DNA of 64,000 nucleotides from the NCBI GenBank assembly GCA_002496565.1, contig DAKJ01000009.1, positions 1 through 64,000 on the forward strand, read 5' to 3'. Position numbers and translations under genes: made by a program. This DNA comes from Methanosarcina sp. UBA289. GTDB lineage: Archaea > Halobacteriota > Methanosarcinia > Methanosarcinales > Methanosarcinaceae. The notes beneath the pieces were generated by a model, which did not search any database, had not been told where the DNA came from, and saw only the letters and a list, made by a program, of their open reading frames with translations. Below, piece by piece: positions 8,593 through 17,266 of the stretch (position 1 is the first letter of the stretch; every line of letters begins with the position of its first letter).

Positions 8593-11391
8593 TCAGAAAT
8601 CGAAAAGAGAACTCTGCGCTGCATGCCCATTTTCCTTACATAAATTCTGTTCCTGAGCCTTTACCTTACTTTCCTTTTCTGAAGGATACTTTTCCTGTTT
8701 CTTTACTTCAGGCTTCTTAGCCTCAAAATCAAATAGTCCTTTCTGTTTGGAATCAAAGTCAAGTGAAGACATTTTAACCCCGAAGACTTCCAGAATGCGC
8801 TCTACAGGGGGAAGAATCTGCTTCTTAACGTAGTAGTCGACATCTATCTGGATGTTGTGCTCCCTGACATAGTCCGGATCTTCAGCCCGATCAACAAAGA
8901 GTCCTTTTCCTGCGATAATGACAAAGGGTATCCTTGTTCCTATCGAAGGCAAAATGCCGGTTCGTTCTTTCAGCTTTTCGGCAACTGTAAGATGAGGCTG
9001 CTTGTTTTTGTAACTATCCGTTTTGCGTGTAAGGGTACGCGTGAGAATAAGGCTTTCAATAATCTCGGAATCTTTTGCCGGGTCAAGATTCCTGACATTG
9101 CTAACTATCTTACGGACATGTTCTACAGCCTGATCAACATCACCTTTTATAAGCACAAGCTCAAGTACCTTGTTGAGGGTTACCGAGGTCAGTTCGCACC
9201 AATCCCTTCGGACAGTCTCCATTCCTTTGACCTTAATCTTATCTTCCCAACCTGAATTTTTGGGTTCAAAGAGCCAGAGAGCATAACGTTTCTTTGCAAT
9301 GAGAAGGGCACGTTTTGCAACGGACTCAAATTCAAGTTCCATCGGGTCGGGCAGGGAGGCAGAAACAATATTTGAAAGCCTGTTACCTATAAGGCTAACC
9401 TCTTCAAGAGATAAATCTCCTCTGGATTTACAATGAACAAAGACGCTGTCCGTATCTCCGTAGGCAACCGACAGCTCAATTACCCTATCCGAAAGAGAGA
9501 GTTCTCCGGCTTCATTAAGGAGTAAAGCCGCTCCGTTCCTAAGGACTATTTTTCCTATAGTGTTATTGATAATCTCTCGGGTATTGAGAATATTGCTTCT
9601 TCCGAAACTGGTTACAGCATTTGCAAGCGTCAGGCTGTAGAGTCTTGCCCGGGCATATCCGGAATAACCATAAAAGCTGTTTAACAGAATTTTCAGGGCG
9701 AGTTGAGTAGCATCAAGTACTCTGTACTCATTTTCATTGGAGGTACTTCTCATCCTTTTCTTTGTCTGTGTCCTTTTGTTAAGCAAATCTTCGAGGATCG
9801 AAGGGACGATTCCTTTGTAAATTTCAGGAGGCACGAACTCTCCTCCAGACGGAGGTTTGATAGTCACTCCATCGGGTCTGTCACCAGTAACTACTGTAGT
9901 ATAGCACAGGTTATGTGCCATCATTATAGTCGGGTAAAGGGACTTGTAGTCAAGAATAAGCACATTTTCCAGAAGGCCTTTCTGAGGTTCCAGGACCTCT
10001 CCTCCTTTGAGGTCAGAACTCATCTCATATCTCTCAGCCGAAATTCCGTCATCAGGTTTTGGAAGGAGAACTCTGTCGCGAAGCCCAAACTCTCTGAGAA
10101 GAAGAGTTTCAACCATAGAAGTCTGGCCTCCGTCAACGGTTTCTTGAAGTAGGCTTCCACTTACCTGAGCAAGGGCGACGTATTTGTCAAGGAGCCTCAA
10201 ATTAAGGATAAGTTCAAGGGCAAGCTCTGCATCCCTGCGTGAGTAATCGACAAACTTTTGGAATTTTTCCCCTGTATCTAGCCAGTACTCTCCCATTTCT
10301 AGAGGAGGCACATCCAGCTTTTCTCGATTCAGAAGTTCCTTTGAAACAGCACGTAGGGTGTACTGCTTCAGACTGAAGGCTCTTCTTACCAGAGGAAGAG
10401 CATCCACAACCACCCTGCCTTTTACTTCGGTTCGGGTAATAAGCCCAAATCGCCTGTAACCTATTTTACTGCCGTCCCGACCAACAACAGGGTTTATTAC
10501 TTTCCCTTGCGCGACCAGAGTTTTTACTCTGTCTGTTATATAGGGGATATCGAAATCTTGGTGATTGTATCCAACTACAATGTCAGGATCGTACTCGCAG
10601 AAAATCTCGAAAAACCGATTTAGCATTTCGGTCTCGTCCTTGCAAGGTTGCACATCCGAATTCAGGCCTTCCACAGGTTTTGCCAGAAGCACAAGGGTTT
10701 TATGTCCTTTATATTCCGGCTCGAAGGAAAAGCTGATCATGATTATAGGTGAAACGTCCGGAGAAGGCATCCCCCCATCAAGAGGTAGACATTCTATGTC
10801 AAAAGCAAGATACTTTAAAGGGGCGAGAGTAAGATTTTCAACTTTATTAAACCCTGACGCAAGGATTGAGGCGTCACATGCAAAATTCTCACAGCGAGAA
10901 TTGCCTGAGCCATTTGCTCTGATATATCTTGCAGGGTCAACTGGGTTTCCTTCTGCAGATACCCAGACCATACCTCCAAGATCTCTGTCAATTAAAAAAC
11001 GGTTTCTGAAGAGAATATCAGTCTCATAGACTTCCCATTTGCCTTCAGCTCTCAGCACTTCCTGGAGCTTCAGAATCTCATCCCTTATCTCGGGCACCTC
11101 TCTGGGCAGGTGGGTAGTAACCCTGAGCATCTTTGTTTTTGTTTTCTGATATCCAATAGGCTCAAATTTTTCAACAATTTCAACTTTTTTAACTTGCGTG
11201 AAAGTATCTTTGATAAGCCTAGCTACGGCATGAAGGTCTCCAGAGGCCTTGAGATAAAAATAAGGTTCAAAATCAGGAACAAAGCAGCAAACGCTCTTCC
11301 CGTCCGTTCCCCTGCCAAAGAGGCGGATTACGGGGTTGCTGTCATCGACAACTTCATAGTCTGCATCCAAGATCTGGAAATCCATAGGCAT
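8593..11391 (-). CDS. polB: Family B DNA polymerase (PolB)
   Basis: The 932-aa protein is a replicative or repair B-family DNA polymerase. The 3'-5' exonuclease motifs are present (FDIECLP near residue 197, GYNHQDFDIPYI, YSRRDAELALEL). So are the polymerase motifs: DYKSLYPTIM near 480, KILLNSFYGYSGYARA, and YGDTDS near 644. The C-terminus carries two PCNA-interacting peptide motifs: QKGLFDF at 883-889 and QSSLFDF as the last seven residues, joined by a 36-residue charged linker. The start could be M1 or M3. The gene is monocistronic, with no Shine-Dalgarno obvious. Confidence 0.96.
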   Translation of the reverse strand: MPMDFQILDADYEVVDDSNPVIRLFGRGTDGKSVCCFVPDFEPYFYLKASGDLHAVARLIKDTFTQVKKVEIVEKFEPIGYQKTKTKMLRVTTHLPREVPEIRDEILKLQEVLRAEGKWEVYETDILFRNRFLIDRDLGGMVWVSAEGNPVDPARYIRANGSGNSRCENFACDASILASGFNKVENLTLAPLKYLAFDIECLPLDGGMPSPDVSPIIMISFSFEPEYKGHKTLVLLAKPVEGLNSDVQPCKDETEMLNRFFEIFCEYDPDIVVGYNHQDFDIPYITDRVKTLVAQGKVINPVVGRDGSKIGYRRFGLITRTEVKGRVVVDALPLVRRAFSLKQYTLRAVSKELLNREKLDVPPLEMGEYWLDTGEKFQKFVDYSRRDAELALELILNLRLLDKYVALAQVSGSLLQETVDGGQTSMVETLLLREFGLRDRVLLPKPDDGISAERYEMSSDLKGGEVLEPQKGLLENVLILDYKSLYPTIMMAHNLCYTTVVTGDRPDGVTIKPPSGGEFVPPEIYKGIVPSILEDLLNKRTQTKKRMRSTSNENEYRVLDATQLALKILLNSFYGYSGYARARLYSLTLANAVTSFGRSNILNTREIINNTIGKIVLRNGAALLLNEAGELSLSDRVIELSVAYGDTDSVFVHCKSRGDLSLEEVSLIGNRLSNIVSASLPDPMELEFESVAKRALLIAKKRYALWLFEPKNSGWEDKIKVKGMETVRRDWCELTSVTLNKVLELVLIKGDVDQAVEHVRKIVSNVRNLDPAKDSEIIESLILTRTLTRKTDSYKNKQPHLTVAEKLKERTGILPSIGTRIPFVIIAGKGLFVDRAEDPDYVREHNIQIDVDYYVKKQILPPVERILEVFGVKMSSLDFDSKQKGLFDFEAKKPEVKKQEKYPSEKESKVKAQEQNLCKENGHAAQSSLFDF

Positions 11392-11824
11392 GGTTTACGT
11401 TTTTAGATAGACATATAGCTTTTGTTGTACTTTTGAAAAACAGGAGTTTATTTTCGAGAAAACCCGTAGAATTTAAGATAAAATGAAGTCTTCAAGTAAA
11501 AGTTTCAAGACGGAAAAGAAAATTACAGCCATACATAAGTACTGTGATCATAAAGCTTGTTTATAATATGTATACAAGCGGAATTTATTAGACTTCAGGT
11601 TTAAGGACTGTTTATGTAGTTGCAGGAGGATACCTGTTCAGGGGCTCGTAGGTCTTGCTATAGGAGCCGGAATTATGACAATTATCAGGAAATATCAGTT
11701 CAGGAAGATCTTTATCTGAAAAAGGGAAGAAACAGACAGAAAAGAAAAAAGATAAAAATGGATAGATAGGAAAAATAAATAGATATGGGAAAAAGGAAAA
11801 AAGAGAAATCTAAATCTTAGATTT
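11392..11824. other. Intergenic region between polB and the AbrB-PhoU gene
   Basis: AT-rich spacer of about 430 nt. The only coding-like signal is a short frameshifted fragment at about 11612-11719, described separately. Nothing else is recognised. Confidence 0.4.
11612..11719 (+). pseudogene. Possible frameshifted membrane-protein fragment
   Basis: One frame reads VYVVAGGYLFRG and then stops (TAG). The adjacent frame continues as GLVGLAIGAGIMTIIRKYQ and ends FRKIFI-stop at about 11717-11719. Joined at the GGGG run near 11641, they resemble the end of a small membrane protein followed by a basic tail. No start codon is present. It may be chance. Confidence 0.25.
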
Positions 11825-12829
11825 TCAGACCCGCTTAATATTCATGTTGATTGAAACTTCTGCAATGTCAGCGCTATATTCCGAAACCCGTCTAAGACTT
11901 TCCAGGATCATGCTAAGTTCAATATTACCTGGTCCTTCACAATTCTGTGGCTCCAGAGAAACCCCAAACTGGGAAACTTTCTTGGCCTCTACAACGATTT
12001 TGTTAATAACCTGCAAGTCTTCTTCAGCCATTGAGTCTATAGAACTTTCGAAAACTTTGTTGGAGAGTTCAGCCATCTTGAAGATAGGGTTATCAGCACT
12101 AATTCCGGAATCCATTTTAAGGACACTCTTTGCTATCTTTACAGCGTGATCTCCTACGCGCTCAATGCTTTTCGTAATAAGTCTGTATCCCAGGCACTCT
12201 CTGGGATGTCGAATTCCGATCTTTTCAGAGAGTTCGATGTCTTCAATTGAAGCCTTGAGCTGACGGACAGCAAGAAGATAAAAGCGATCCACATCGTCAT
12301 CCCTCTGGATGACATCTTCAGCAATCTCTACATTGTGATCCTTGAGAGCAGCCATGGAATCTTCAAGCATGGAAAGCACAAGTCCATACATGTTTTTTAT
12401 TACCCGGGTAAGGGGAAGGTCATTGTAGTTCAGAAGGCACTGAAAAACCAGCTCATTCCGGGATTCTTCGATAAGCTCAAGCCCTATCAACTTCTGGCGT
12501 ACGGAATCTTTGATGAACTTGCGGTCATAAGCACTGAAGCCTTTTTTGGTAGTCAGCCTGATAACATCGTAGCCCACAAGATAATGAGAAATAAGAATCC
12601 TGAGATTATTTTCTGCACTGTCGGAGTGAATATAATCTATTGTTGCATTGAGTGTGGAATGTTCCTTTGAAACCGCACTGTAAGAGACAAGCAGGGTTTT
12701 ATTAGGCATGGGTGTGAGCGTAAGAGTATTACCGGCCTCAAGCCCTATATCTCGGACCCATTTTATGGGGAGAGATACAATATAGGTAGAATTTCCGGTA
12801 AACTGAACTTTTCTTTTATCCTTGGTAAT
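11825..12829 (-). CDS. AbrB-domain PhoU family protein
   Basis: The protein (334 aa as placed) joins an N-terminal SpoVT/AbrB-like DNA-binding segment (KVQFTGNSTYIVSLPIKWV, about residues 8-26) to a PhoU helical domain (about residues 125-334, with IERVGDHAVKIAKSV). Such fusions in archaea look like phosphate-linked regulators. The first ATG (12709) would delete the AbrB part. The frame is open to 12829, where ATT ACC AAG GAT follows GGGGGT by 6 nt, so an ATT (or nearby non-AUG) start is likely. The gene is separate from the pst operon, 3.6 kb away. Confidence 0.85.
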   Translation of the reverse strand: MTKDKRKVQFTGNSTYIVSLPIKWVRDIGLEAGNTLTLTPMPNKTLLVSYSAVSKEHSTLNATIDYIHSDSAENNLRILISHYLVGYDVIRLTTKKGFSAYDRKFIKDSVRQKLIGLELIEESRNELVFQCLLNYNDLPLTRVIKNMYGLVLSMLEDSMAALKDHNVEIAEDVIQRDDDVDRFYLLAVRQLKASIEDIELSEKIGIRHPRECLGYRLITKSIERVGDHAVKIAKSVLKMDSGISADNPIFKMAELSNKVFESSIDSMAEEDLQVINKIVVEAKKVSQFGVSLEPQNCEGPGNIELSMILESLRRVSEYSADIAEVSINMNIKRV

Positions 12830-12888
12830 AAATAAACCCCCTGAGGGTATTCTAATTAATCTTGGAAGAACTATATAGAGAGAGGAGA

Positions 12889-12900
12889 TATATAAAGGTA
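12889..12900 (-). promoter_or_regulatory. TATA promoter of AbrB-PhoU gene
   Basis: On the minus strand CCTTTATATATC lies about 60-70 nt upstream of the proposed ATT start at 12829. The predicted transcript start near 12868 leaves room for the long N-terminal frame and excludes a start far upstream. Confidence 0.4.
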
Positions 12901-13396
12901 TCCTGAAAATAGGATGCTAAAACGAGAAATAAAACATGGTAATTTTGTCTAATTAAAGTATATAGGATAAGTACTGAATCATAGAAAAACCATAGAGTTA
13001 CACTAAAAATTTGAGATAAAACGAGAATGATCCAAATATATGAACAAACAATTTTATATAAAAATTTTTTTGTAATTTGATATGAGAATTTATGTAAATA
13101 CTTTAGAGAGTCGCTTTTTTAGCAAAATGATTAAAATTAATAATCTGAGTAAAAAATTCAAATAGAGGAAAGGACTTAAAAAAACCAACTTAAAAAATCA
13201 AATTAAATAAAAGCTTCAACTAAATAGGAAACCATGATATGACTTATAAGATCAATTTAAATTTATAATAGTAATTAGATAATGGTATAATGATAATAAA
13301 AAGATAAATAAGAATATTAATGAGAAAGTTAGGCCTCAAGTAAAAGGTTAGATTTCACTTTAGGTCTCAATTACAAAGGTTAGATTTCACCTTTCT
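12901..13396. other. AT-rich intergenic region
   Basis: About 500 nt of very AT-rich sequence downstream of the first hemerythrin gene and upstream of AbrB-PhoU. A short duplication (TTAGATTTCAC with TAGGTCTCAA-like flanks at 13346-13390) is visible. No gene is supported. Confidence 0.4.
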
Positions 13397-13849
13397 TTAT
13401 GCTAGAGATTCCCCAGTCTCTATCCTGTTCATATAACTCCTTTTGAACTCAATATATTGTTGAGCGATTTCTTCTGCTTTTTCCTGGCTCAGGGTATTTC
13501 GGGCTTTTTCAAATATTTTACTTTCCTCTTCTTCTATGTGATGATCTATAATTTGTTTCAGTTCACTGATTTTAGCAATCCATCTTTCATCCCTCTCGTC
13601 CATACCTTCAATTTCAAAGGTAAGAGTCTTCGCCTCATTGTGTTCCTCATAGGCATGACTGACAAGCTCACGTAATTCTTCATTCTGTTCAAACTGTGGA
13701 TAGAAGAATCTCTCTTCTCCCATCATATGAGGATCAGTTTTAAGCTTTATTTTGAAAAAACTTACTTTTGAGCCATCACGCAGTGCTTGCTGGAAAAGAT
13801 CGGCTATCTGATCATGCTCTGTTTTCAGTATATCATAAATAGTTTCCAT
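13397..13849 (-). CDS. Hemerythrin HHE-domain protein (copy 1)
   Basis: The 150-aa protein is a hemerythrin-like four-helix bundle expected to bind a di-iron centre and sense or bind oxygen, NO or iron. Candidate ligands are H12 (TEHDQ), H41, E45, H65, H70 (EEHNE) and H103/H104 with the acidic EEEE that follows. An AGGGGA Shine-Dalgarno precedes the ATG. It is a paralogue of the next gene, 340 nt away on the same strand, with nearly the same N-terminus (METIYDILK). Confidence 0.85.
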   Translation of the reverse strand: METIYDILKTEHDQIADLFQQALRDGSKVSFFKIKLKTDPHMMGEERFFYPQFEQNEELRELVSHAYEEHNEAKTLTFEIEGMDERDERWIAKISELKQIIDHHIEEEESKIFEKARNTLSQEKAEEIAQQYIEFKRSYMNRIETGESLA

Positions 13850-14191
13850 AATTTCCCCTACTTTTAGTATACGAGGAGATATATTTAAAAGAATGTATAA
13901 AAAGAAATTAATTCACCTAATTTATAAAAACAGAATTGGGTATAAAATTAGTTAGTGAGAATTGATACATTTTCAAAAATCTCTTTTTCACAAATTCAAT
14001 GGTAGATTCGACATTACATAGAAATCTCTTAGTGATCAATAGGTTAGTAAAGAGAAGCTAGTAAGATTGTTAAAAAGTAACTGCAATTAGCAAAAAGATT
14101 AGAGCAGAAGGAATCAAAAAGGATAAAGAGAGCCGGCTAATGAGGAATCAAATCTGGATGCTGGTAATCTCTTTTCCTTTACTTTTTAGTC
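13850..14191. other. Spacer between the hemerythrin paralogues
   Basis: A minus-strand TATA-like AAATATATC (13882-13874) lies just upstream of copy 1, so copy 1 probably has its own promoter. The rest is AT-rich with no gene. Confidence 0.35.
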
Positions 14192-14635
14192 TTAAGGCAT
14201 ACTTGGATGCTGTTGTGTAAAATTCTTTGAGAAATCTAGATACTGCTGAGCTATCTGTTGTGCTTTGTCCTCACTCAGGGCTTTCTGAGCCGCCGGAAAC
14301 ACCTTATTTTCTTCTTCTTCTACGTGGTGGCTTACGCTTTCATCCAGTTCCTTGATCTTGGAAGTCCAGTTTGAACTGCTGGCATCCATACTTTCCAGTT
14401 CGGACGAGATTGATTTTATTTCATTGTGTTCTTCATAGGCATGACTAACAAGCTCACGTAAATCGCCTTTCTGCTCAAGCGGCGGATAGAAGAGTTTTTC
14501 TTCACCCAGTAGATGAGGATCAGTCTTAGCTTTTACTTTAAAAAAGGTCTCCTTAGACCCATCACGCATTGCCTGTTGTATAAGGTCAGAGACCTGCTTG
14601 TGTTCTGCTTTTAAGATATCATAGATTGTTTCCAT
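14192..14635 (-). CDS. Hemerythrin HHE-domain protein (copy 2)
   Basis: The 147-aa protein has the same layout as copy 1: AEHKQ near residue 11, DPHLLGEEKLFYP, HAYEEHNE, and VSHHVEEEENKVF. The pair arose by tandem duplication. The C-terminus diverges (FTQQHPSMP). In the family such proteins bind oxygen or protect against oxidative stress; the exact ligand is unknown here. Confidence 0.84.
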   Translation of the reverse strand: METIYDILKAEHKQVSDLIQQAMRDGSKETFFKVKAKTDPHLLGEEKLFYPPLEQKGDLRELVSHAYEEHNEIKSISSELESMDASSSNWTSKIKELDESVSHHVEEEENKVFPAAQKALSEDKAQQIAQQYLDFSKNFTQQHPSMP

Positions 14636-14939
14636 AGTTCCCCCCTCGTTTGAGGTATGACAAGTGATATTTTTACGAAAATATAAATATATAACTCCGA
14701 GATATAATTTATAAAAAAGTGATATCGAAAAATGTTAACTTAGTTTTTCTCTCTCACCCTGAAGGCACTTAATTGAAAAAATAGGCTATTAAAAGTAAAC
14801 CGTTTAAAAGTAAACAATTTAAATAAGGTTCTTAAAGTAGAAAATTTAAACAAGTGTTTCCAAAGTAAATAGTTTAGAGAAGCATTTTTGAAAGTAAACT
14901 ACTTAAGGTAAAAGATTTAAAAGTAGGGATTTCGGGAGT
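14636..14939. repeat. AT-rich spacer with degenerate AAAGTAAAC repeats
   Basis: Between 14790 and 14925 the motif AAAGTAAAC (or AAAGTAAAT, AAAGTAGAA) recurs about six times with variable spacing, often followed by RTTTA. Promoter-like TATA runs for copy 2 lie at 14677-14715. No gene is visible. Confidence 0.4.
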
Positions 14940-15647
14940 TTATGCCTCTTCAGATACTACCCAGATATCACCTTCGCATTCCGGGAAAATATCACCCTTT
15001 TCTAGCCAGGCCGTCTCACCTGTCCTATAGCAGGAGTGGAAGCGTGAACTCTCAATTTTCGTGCCAGCTTTGTGAGGTTTCCATTCCGGGATCATATCTT
15101 CAGAGATTGTTGGCAAACCCGATTTTTGCTTCCCGGGCCTGTATTTGAATACGCTCAGGCTCCCATCCCTTTCAAGATAAGCAGCCTCAACTTCCCCTAA
15201 ACTTCTGACTCCTTTATTTCTCAGTAAAAGAAAAATATCATCCTGTGTAGGAGTATGTTTTTTAAGTTCCTTTGAATCAAGAATTCCGTCAGTTATAATC
15301 TTTACAGGACTACCTTCAGTTAAATCTTCGTACCAGGGATACCTGTTCGCCAGAGCATTCTGTACCCTGTAAAATATCATAATGCTTGAAATTCCAAAAA
15401 CCGACCATAAAATAGCAACATCAGGGTAAATCATAGGGTCTCCCATAGCCGATCCAAGAGCGATGATAAGCAAGAGGTCAAAAGACGTAAGCTGATTAAT
15501 TGCTCTTCTTCCTAAAAAACGCATAATAATCAACGCGAAAATGAACATGAAAGCTGATCTGAGAATTACTTCAAGTAAAAAATGCCACGGAGTATCTGCT
15601 ACAAGAATTCTTGTTATTTCGAATACCTCTATAGAAGATTCTACCAT
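14940..15647 (-). CDS. DUF421 (YetF-like) membrane protein
   Basis: The 235-aa protein has three N-terminal membrane segments (about residues 22-100). These carry the conserved RFLGRRAINQLTSFDLLLIIALGSAMGD, best read as two adjoining blocks. A cytoplasmic or external alpha/beta domain follows (SPVKIITDGILDSKELKKH, then LLLRNKGVRSLGEVEAAYLE). This is the DUF421/YetF family, whose function is poorly defined. An extra C-terminal segment with two Cys-containing patches (HSCYRTG, FPECEGD) follows the core. It stands alone on the minus strand. Confidence 0.85.
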   Translation of the reverse strand: MVESSIEVFEITRILVADTPWHFLLEVILRSAFMFIFALIIMRFLGRRAINQLTSFDLLLIIALGSAMGDPMIYPDVAILWSVFGISSIMIFYRVQNALANRYPWYEDLTEGSPVKIITDGILDSKELKKHTPTQDDIFLLLRNKGVRSLGEVEAAYLERDGSLSVFKYRPGKQKSGLPTISEDMIPEWKPHKAGTKIESSRFHSCYRTGETAWLEKGDIFPECEGDIWVVSEEA

Positions 15648-15926
15648 ATTATAATAAAGATATAAAATGGCTTAAAAGTTCTCAGTTAAACAGCTGATGT
15701 AAAAAATTAATGATATTGAGCTCCTCCAGATACTGATTCCCAAATTCGTGAACTTTTGGAACTATTTTCCTGATCAGAGAATCGATTAGTTATATTAAGT
15801 CCAGAGTTTAGAGAAGATATTTTGAACAAAATAGTAGATGTAGACAATGAAACATTCGCAAAGTAACGATTTTCTTGGAACAAGAAGCTCGTGAAAGTAG
15901 AATTAAAAATGCTTTGAGAAAAGTTA

Positions 15927-16039
15927 GGTGCCCGGAGCGTGACTCGAACACGCGACCTCCAGATATCTCAGGAGATTAAAGACGCCTCATATAATTGTCC
16001 CTATGAGTCTGGCGCCCCAACCATCTAGGCTATCCGGGC
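15927..16039 (-). tRNA. tRNA-Met (CAT), elongator type, with intron
   Basis: A full cloverleaf reads on the minus strand: acceptor GCCCGGA (16039-16033) with TCCGGGC (15936-15930), D arm GCCT...GGGC, anticodon stem CCAGA with TCTGG, 5-nt variable loop AGGTC, and T arm GCGTG-TTCGAGT-CACGC. The anticodon loop is C T C A T A then A, giving anticodon CAT. A 37-nt insertion separates positions 37 and 38. The discriminator is A, followed by CC. The sequence fits elongator Met rather than initiator (no three G:C pairs in the anticodon stem). Ile2 (CAT) is less likely but not excluded. Confidence 0.88.
15965..16001 (-). other. tRNA intron at position 37/38
   Basis: The 37-nt insert begins after A37 and ends before A38. 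It contains TATATGAG, complementary to the CTCATA of the anticodon loop, as expected if intron and anticodon pair to form the bulge-helix-bulge target of the archaeal splicing endonuclease. Exact splice points are inferred. Confidence 0.75.
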
Positions 16040-16813
16040 TTGCAACACACAAATGTACAAAGATATATTAAAGGCTAACGATCGAAATATTGGAAAAGAG
16101 CCATTCTTTGCAAATATTACTACGAAGAGGAATGCCTGAGAAAGAGAAAGTTGAATATTCTGATTACTAAAGCGCATTAAAGTGGATCAGAAAACATGTT
16201 GTGTTAATCATAACATAATGGGGTAATATATAATAAAAGAAATTATTTTGATATAACCACTATAGAAAGTATATATATATAATAAAAGAGAAATATAAAT
16301 GAGCTTTCAGACTGATTCTAAAAAACAGAGAAAGCAAAAGCCATATCCCTCAAAGGTTTCTACCTATGTATATATAAGGAATATACATTTTTAAATAACA
16401 AGGATAAATATAATTAAAGAGGAATATATAACATAATTGTAATGGATAATCGTAATAGAATTTCAGTTAAAAGATCTCAAAAGGTATTTCATAAGGGTGT
16501 TTTTCCTCATAAGAAACTCCCCCAAGATTTAACTCAAGGTTATTGACAGAACTGCTTTCTACCGCATTTCTGACAAACCAAACATTCACAAGTTAACCCT
16601 CAATTCCATTCATATTTCAGTTAGTAACTCTCAAAATTTCTAAGCAATCATCTCTTAAAAAGTCCAGCAGACTTAGATTAACTGTTATTTCTGAGGGAAT
16701 AATACGTTTTCTGGTTCAGAGGAATATTACAAAGAGATTAAAACTGACACTCAGATTTCACAAATTATTCAGCTTACTAAGATACCTCGATTATATCCAG
16801 ATGAGGAGTTCAA
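16040..16813. other. Long intergenic region upstream of fwdD
   Basis: About 770 nt of AT-rich DNA with several TATA-like runs (16270-16285, 16370-16390). A 31-codon frame at 16299 is too short to support. The region probably holds the fwd promoter and may contain a leader, but I cannot define it. Confidence 0.35.
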
Positions 16814-17197
16814 ATGAAAATAAAAGTAAATCTCATATCAGGAAGAACCGCCGCCCAGGGTGCAAATCTGGAAGCAAAGACGCATAAAGGTTATTTTGAT
16901 GCCTGTGCTTACTGTGAACTTAGTCCCGTTGATCTTGAGAGACTAGGAGCCTCCGAAGGAGATAGTCTGAAAGTTAACACTGAATTTGGGGATGTGGTGG
17001 TCTTTGCAAAGACAAATGAAGGAAACCCGGAAGGCCTTGCCTTTATCCCAATGGGCCCATGGGCAAACGCAGTGCTTAGCCCTGATACACACGGCTGCGG
17101 AATGCCCGGGTTCAAAGGCGTCCCTGCAGAAATTGAAGTTACAGATGAAGAACCTCTGGACATGAAGTCTCTGATGAAGAAGTACATAGAAGCTTGA
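16814..17197 (+). CDS. fwdD: Formylmethanofuran dehydrogenase subunit D
   Basis: The 127-aa protein is the molybdopterin-dinucleotide-binding subunit. It corresponds to the C-terminal domain of larger molybdopterin oxidoreductases and is split from subunit B in this enzyme. Characteristic are GDSLKVNTEFGDVVV and FIPMGPWANAV with HGCGMPGFKG. GAGGAG precedes the ATG. It opens a D-B-A-C operon for CO2 + methanofuran to formylmethanofuran. Tungsten versus molybdenum type cannot be fixed from sequence, so fmdD is the alternative name. Confidence 0.93.
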   Translation: MKIKVNLISGRTAAQGANLEAKTHKGYFDACAYCELSPVDLERLGASEGDSLKVNTEFGDVVVFAKTNEGNPEGLAFIPMGPWANAVLSPDTHGCGMPGFKGVPAEIEVTDEEPLDMKSLMKKYIEA

Positions 17198-17266
17198 AGT
17201 CCAGAGGAGTAAAAAGTTTGCACTTCCAACAAAATCCGAGAGCCTGAAAAATTCGGAGGAAAAAAT

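Noticed and set aside
16299..16394. 31-codon basic peptide frame (MSFQTDSKKQRKQK...)
   Set aside because: Too short and without a ribosome site; cannot be distinguished from chance in a long AT-rich spacer.
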